Assembly: GCA_963928055.1 (NCBI GenBank)
Contig: CAWVDN010000003.1
Location: 186,001 to 250,000 of the forward strand
Length of the DNA stretch: 64,000 nucleotides
Source: Scatomonas sp963928055
Lineage (GTDB): Bacteria; Bacillota; Clostridia; Lachnospirales; Lachnospiraceae
Direction: 5' to 3'
Below are positions 61,739-64,000 of the stretch, in pieces (within the stretch, counting starts at the first letter, position 1; each line of letters begins with the position of its first letter). The notes beneath the pieces are model-generated. The model searched no databases. It saw nothing but the letters and a program-made list of their open reading frames with translations, and had not been told where the DNA came from. The position numbers and the translations under genes are program-made.

Positions 61739-64000
61739 ATGGAGGTAAAACAGAGAGGGTTTTCCGGAGTCAGGGAGTCCGGAGAAAGAGAGTATGAAAA
61801 GAGGCACCGGGAATTGTCCCGCAGGGCCGCCGCCGCGGGGATGGTGCTCCTGAAAAATGAGGGCGGGCTGCTGCCGCTGGAAAAAGGCACGCCTCTTGCC
61901 CTTTACGGAGCCGGAGCGGTGGTCACCATTAAGGGAGGCACCGGCTCCGGGGATGTAAATGCCAGGAAGACGGTTTCCGTATATGAGGGGCTTCTGAACG
62001 CCGGCTATCCGGTGGTCACGGAACACTGGATCCGGGAATACCGGGAGCGGTATCAGCAGGCCCGCTGTCAGTGGCGGGACCGGATCTGGGAAAAGATGGA
62101 TGCCCAGGCAGAGCTGGGGGATTTCGCTTTTTTTGACGCCTATTCCAGAACGCCTTTTCAGTATCCCTCCGGGAGCCTGCCGCAGAAGGAGGCGGCAGAT
62201 ACGGCCGTGTACGTCTTAAGCCGCATTGCCGGGGAGGGGATGGACCGGAAGCTGGAGGCAGGGGACTATCTGCTGACCGAGCAGGAGGAGCAGGAGATCG
62301 AAGCTCTCTGCGGACTTTACGAGCATGTGGTCCTGGTCCTGAACACAGGCGGGATCACGGATCTGTCTGTCCTGGAGCGCTGCCCCCGGATCCAGGCGGT
62401 GCTTTACATGCACCAGGCCGGTATGGAAGCGGGAAATGCCCTTGCGGATGTGATCAGCGGAAAAACGGCGCCGGAGGGAAAACTGACGGACACCTGGGCC
62501 ATGCGCTATGAGGATTATCCCAGCTCAGCGGGCTTTTCCCACAATGACGGCAATGTGGATCAGGAAAAATATGAAGAGGGTATCTACGTGGGATACCGGT
62601 ATTTTGATACTTTTCAGGTGCCGGTCCGGTATCCCTTCGGTTTCGGCCTGTCCTACACGGACTTCGAGACAGAGATCCTGGAGATCCGAAAAACCAGGGA
62701 TCCGGAGGACAAGCCGGAGGTCAGCCTGAAGGCCCGGGTAAAAAATACAGGAACCCGGTATCCGGGCCGGGAAGTGGTGCAGGTGTATGTTTCCTGCCCC
62801 CAGGGAAAACTGAAAAAGGAATACCGCCGTCTGGCCGGGTTCGGGAAGACAGAACTCCTGCAGCCGGGAGAATCCCAGGAACTGGAGATCCGTTTTCCCC
62901 TGGAGGCACTGGAATCCTACGATGAGACCCTGCCCGGATGGATCCTGGAAAAAGGGATCTACGGCATCTTCGCGGGCAGCAGTCTGGAAAATTCCCGGCC
63001 CGTGGCTTCCGTGACCCTGGAAGAAACCGTGGTCCTGGCGGAGACAGAGCATATCTGTCCCCTGCGGCAGGAACTGCAGGAGCTCCAGCCGGAAGCAGAG
63101 GCATTGGAAGCCCGGAGAGGGCAGTGGCTGGCCCACGTTTCCGAAATGCCTGCCCTGGCCTTTGAAAAAAAGGAATTCATCACCGAAGGATTTTTTTACC
63201 GGGAAGACTATAAGGATACGCCGCTGGAGGCCCGGCAGTTTGTGGAAACGCTCACAGAGGATCAGCTGATCCGGCTGGCCACCGGCGAGATCGGCGGCGG
63301 GGAAAGCCAGCTGGGTTTCGCCGGCATGTATGTGCCGGGATCAGCGGCGGAGACCAGCCGCTGCGGGGAAGCGCAGGGACTGGCGGCTATTGTGCTGGCG
63401 GACGGCCCTGCCGGCCTGCGGCTGCAGAAAAACTACCGGGTCATGGACGGGAAGATCGCTGCCGTCTCCCCGGCCGCAGGGATGGAGGACGGTTTTCTGG
63501 CCAGAGAAAAGCCCTCGGAGGAGGGAGAGGTTTACTATCAGTACTGTACGGCCTTTCCTGTGGGCACCCTGCTGGCGCAGACCTGGGATCCGAAGATCCT
63601 GGAGGAATGCGGAAAAGCTGTGTCGGAGGAAATGCGGGAGTTTGGCGTGACGCTGTGGCTGGCTCCCGGTATGAACATCCACCGGAATCCCCTCTGCGGC
63701 CGGAACTTTGAATACTTTTCCGAGGATCCCCTGATCTCCGGGAAAATGGCGGCAGCCATTACCGAGGGGGTCCAGTCGGCGGAGGGCTGCGGCACCACCA
63801 TCAAGCATTTTGCCTGCAACAACCAGGAGGACAACCGGATGGGCGCTGACAGCATCCTTTCCGAGAGGACTCTGCGGGAAATTTATCTGAAGGGTTTTGA
63901 GATCGCGATGAAAGAGTCCCAGCCCATGGCGCTCATGACCAGCTACAACCGGGTCAACGGGATCCATGCGGCCAACAGCTACGATCTCTGTACCAAAGCC
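61739..64000 (+). CDS. Glycoside hydrolase family 3 protein, domain-permuted, 3' end outside window
   Basis: The first 754 codons are visible with no stop. The order is reversed from common beta-glucosidases: the C-terminal-type alpha/beta sandwich comes first (AAAAGMVLLKNEGGLLPL, residues about 35-300), then a fibronectin-III-like domain, then the GH3 barrel (LADGPAGLRL, PVGTLLAQTWD, GRNFEYFSEDP, KHFACNNQE). This permuted order is known from some rumen and gut Firmicutes beta-glucosidases. The nucleophile Asp should lie just past the window edge. No signal peptide is seen, so it is probably intracellular. GGGAGG precedes the start. Confidence 0.88.
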   Translation, partial: MEVKQRGFSGVRESGEREYEKRHRELSRRAAAAGMVLLKNEGGLLPLEKGTPLALYGAGAVVTIKGGTGSGDVNARKTVSVYEGLLNAGYPVVTEHWIREYRERYQQARCQWRDRIWEKMDAQAELGDFAFFDAYSRTPFQYPSGSLPQKEAADTAVYVLSRIAGEGMDRKLEAGDYLLTEQEEQEIEALCGLYEHVVLVLNTGGITDLSVLERCPRIQAVLYMHQAGMEAGNALADVISGKTAPEGKLTDTWAMRYEDYPSSAGFSHNDGNVDQEKYEEGIYVGYRYFDTFQVPVRYPFGFGLSYTDFETEILEIRKTRDPEDKPEVSLKARVKNTGTRYPGREVVQVYVSCPQGKLKKEYRRLAGFGKTELLQPGESQELEIRFPLEALESYDETLPGWILEKGIYGIFAGSSLENSRPVASVTLEETVVLAETEHICPLRQELQELQPEAEALEARRGQWLAHVSEMPALAFEKKEFITEGFFYREDYKDTPLEARQFVETLTEDQLIRLATGEIGGGESQLGFAGMYVPGSAAETSRCGEAQGLAAIVLADGPAGLRLQKNYRVMDGKIAAVSPAAGMEDGFLAREKPSEEGEVYYQYCTAFPVGTLLAQTWDPKILEECGKAVSEEMREFGVTLWLAPGMNIHRNPLCGRNFEYFSEDPLISGKMAAAITEGVQSAEGCGTTIKHFACNNQEDNRMGADSILSERTLREIYLKGFEIAMKESQPMALMTSYNRVNGIHAANSYDLCTKA

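Overview
The window is chromosomal DNA from a GC-rich, endospore-forming member of the Clostridia, most likely family Lachnospiraceae (species not determinable by eye). The reasons are: Gram-positive style Shine-Dalgarno sites and sigma-A promoters, a complete spoIIGA-sigE pair with sigG, a clostridial dcw cluster with two tandem transpeptidases, a B12-dependent ribonucleotide reductase, single-chain GlyQS, and PASTA kinase/phosphatase coupled to rsgA-rpe-thiN. No tRNA, rRNA, CRISPR, prophage or transposase gene was seen.

Layout. 1-2.1 kb: two minus-strand ABC exporter subunits, the second with a palindromic repeat in its 5' end. 2.2-16.2 kb: an ECF S component, nrdJ under a NrdR-type promoter, a DUF4203-type membrane protein, Lrp-like regulator and alr, a polar amino-acid ABC importer, purB and purA, a lipoprotein, glyQS, a lone holin-like protein and a lone Spo0A-effector-domain protein. 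16.2-18.5 kb: the only long non-coding region. It holds an irregular repeat array, a MITE-like element with TA flanks, arcC, and two tandem copies of a promoter-plus-short-RNA module on the minus strand. 18.5-33.1 kb: murE, then a tightly overlapping run priA-def-fmt-(Zn peptidase)-rsmB-rlmN-prpC-prkC-rsgA-rpe-thiN, then ychF. 33.1-46.4 kb: the dcw cluster mraZ-rsmH-ftsL-pbp-pbp-mraY-murD-ftsW-murA-divIB-ftsZ, without murG or murF. 46.4-52.7 kb: divergent aroE/aroD, a secreted protein-sigma-RsgI-like operon, and spoIIGA-sigE facing an inverted sigG. 52.7-64 kb: a MATE exporter, a radical SAM protein, a membrane protein, feoA-feoB, an FHA protein with a TadZ/CpaE-like ATPase, a YczE-like membrane protein, and the first 754 codons of a domain-permuted GH3 glycosidase running off the end.

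How it fits together. Most genes are housekeeping: nucleotide supply, translation and ribosome maturation, envelope synthesis and division, and entry into sporulation. The regulatory DNA is unusually readable: paired NrdR boxes, four 10-bp-spaced MraZ boxes followed by a possible attenuator, inverted Spo0A boxes with a stretched spoIIG-like promoter, a DtxR-like operator on feo, and several promoters buried in the terminator of the gene before.

The best candidates for something undescribed are the tandem small-RNA modules at 18026-18412 (minus strand), the nested palindromic element at 16646-16848 with its solo relatives, the lone Spo0A_C protein, the Ca-loop secreted protein/sigma/RsgI-like operon, and the FHA-TadZ pair.
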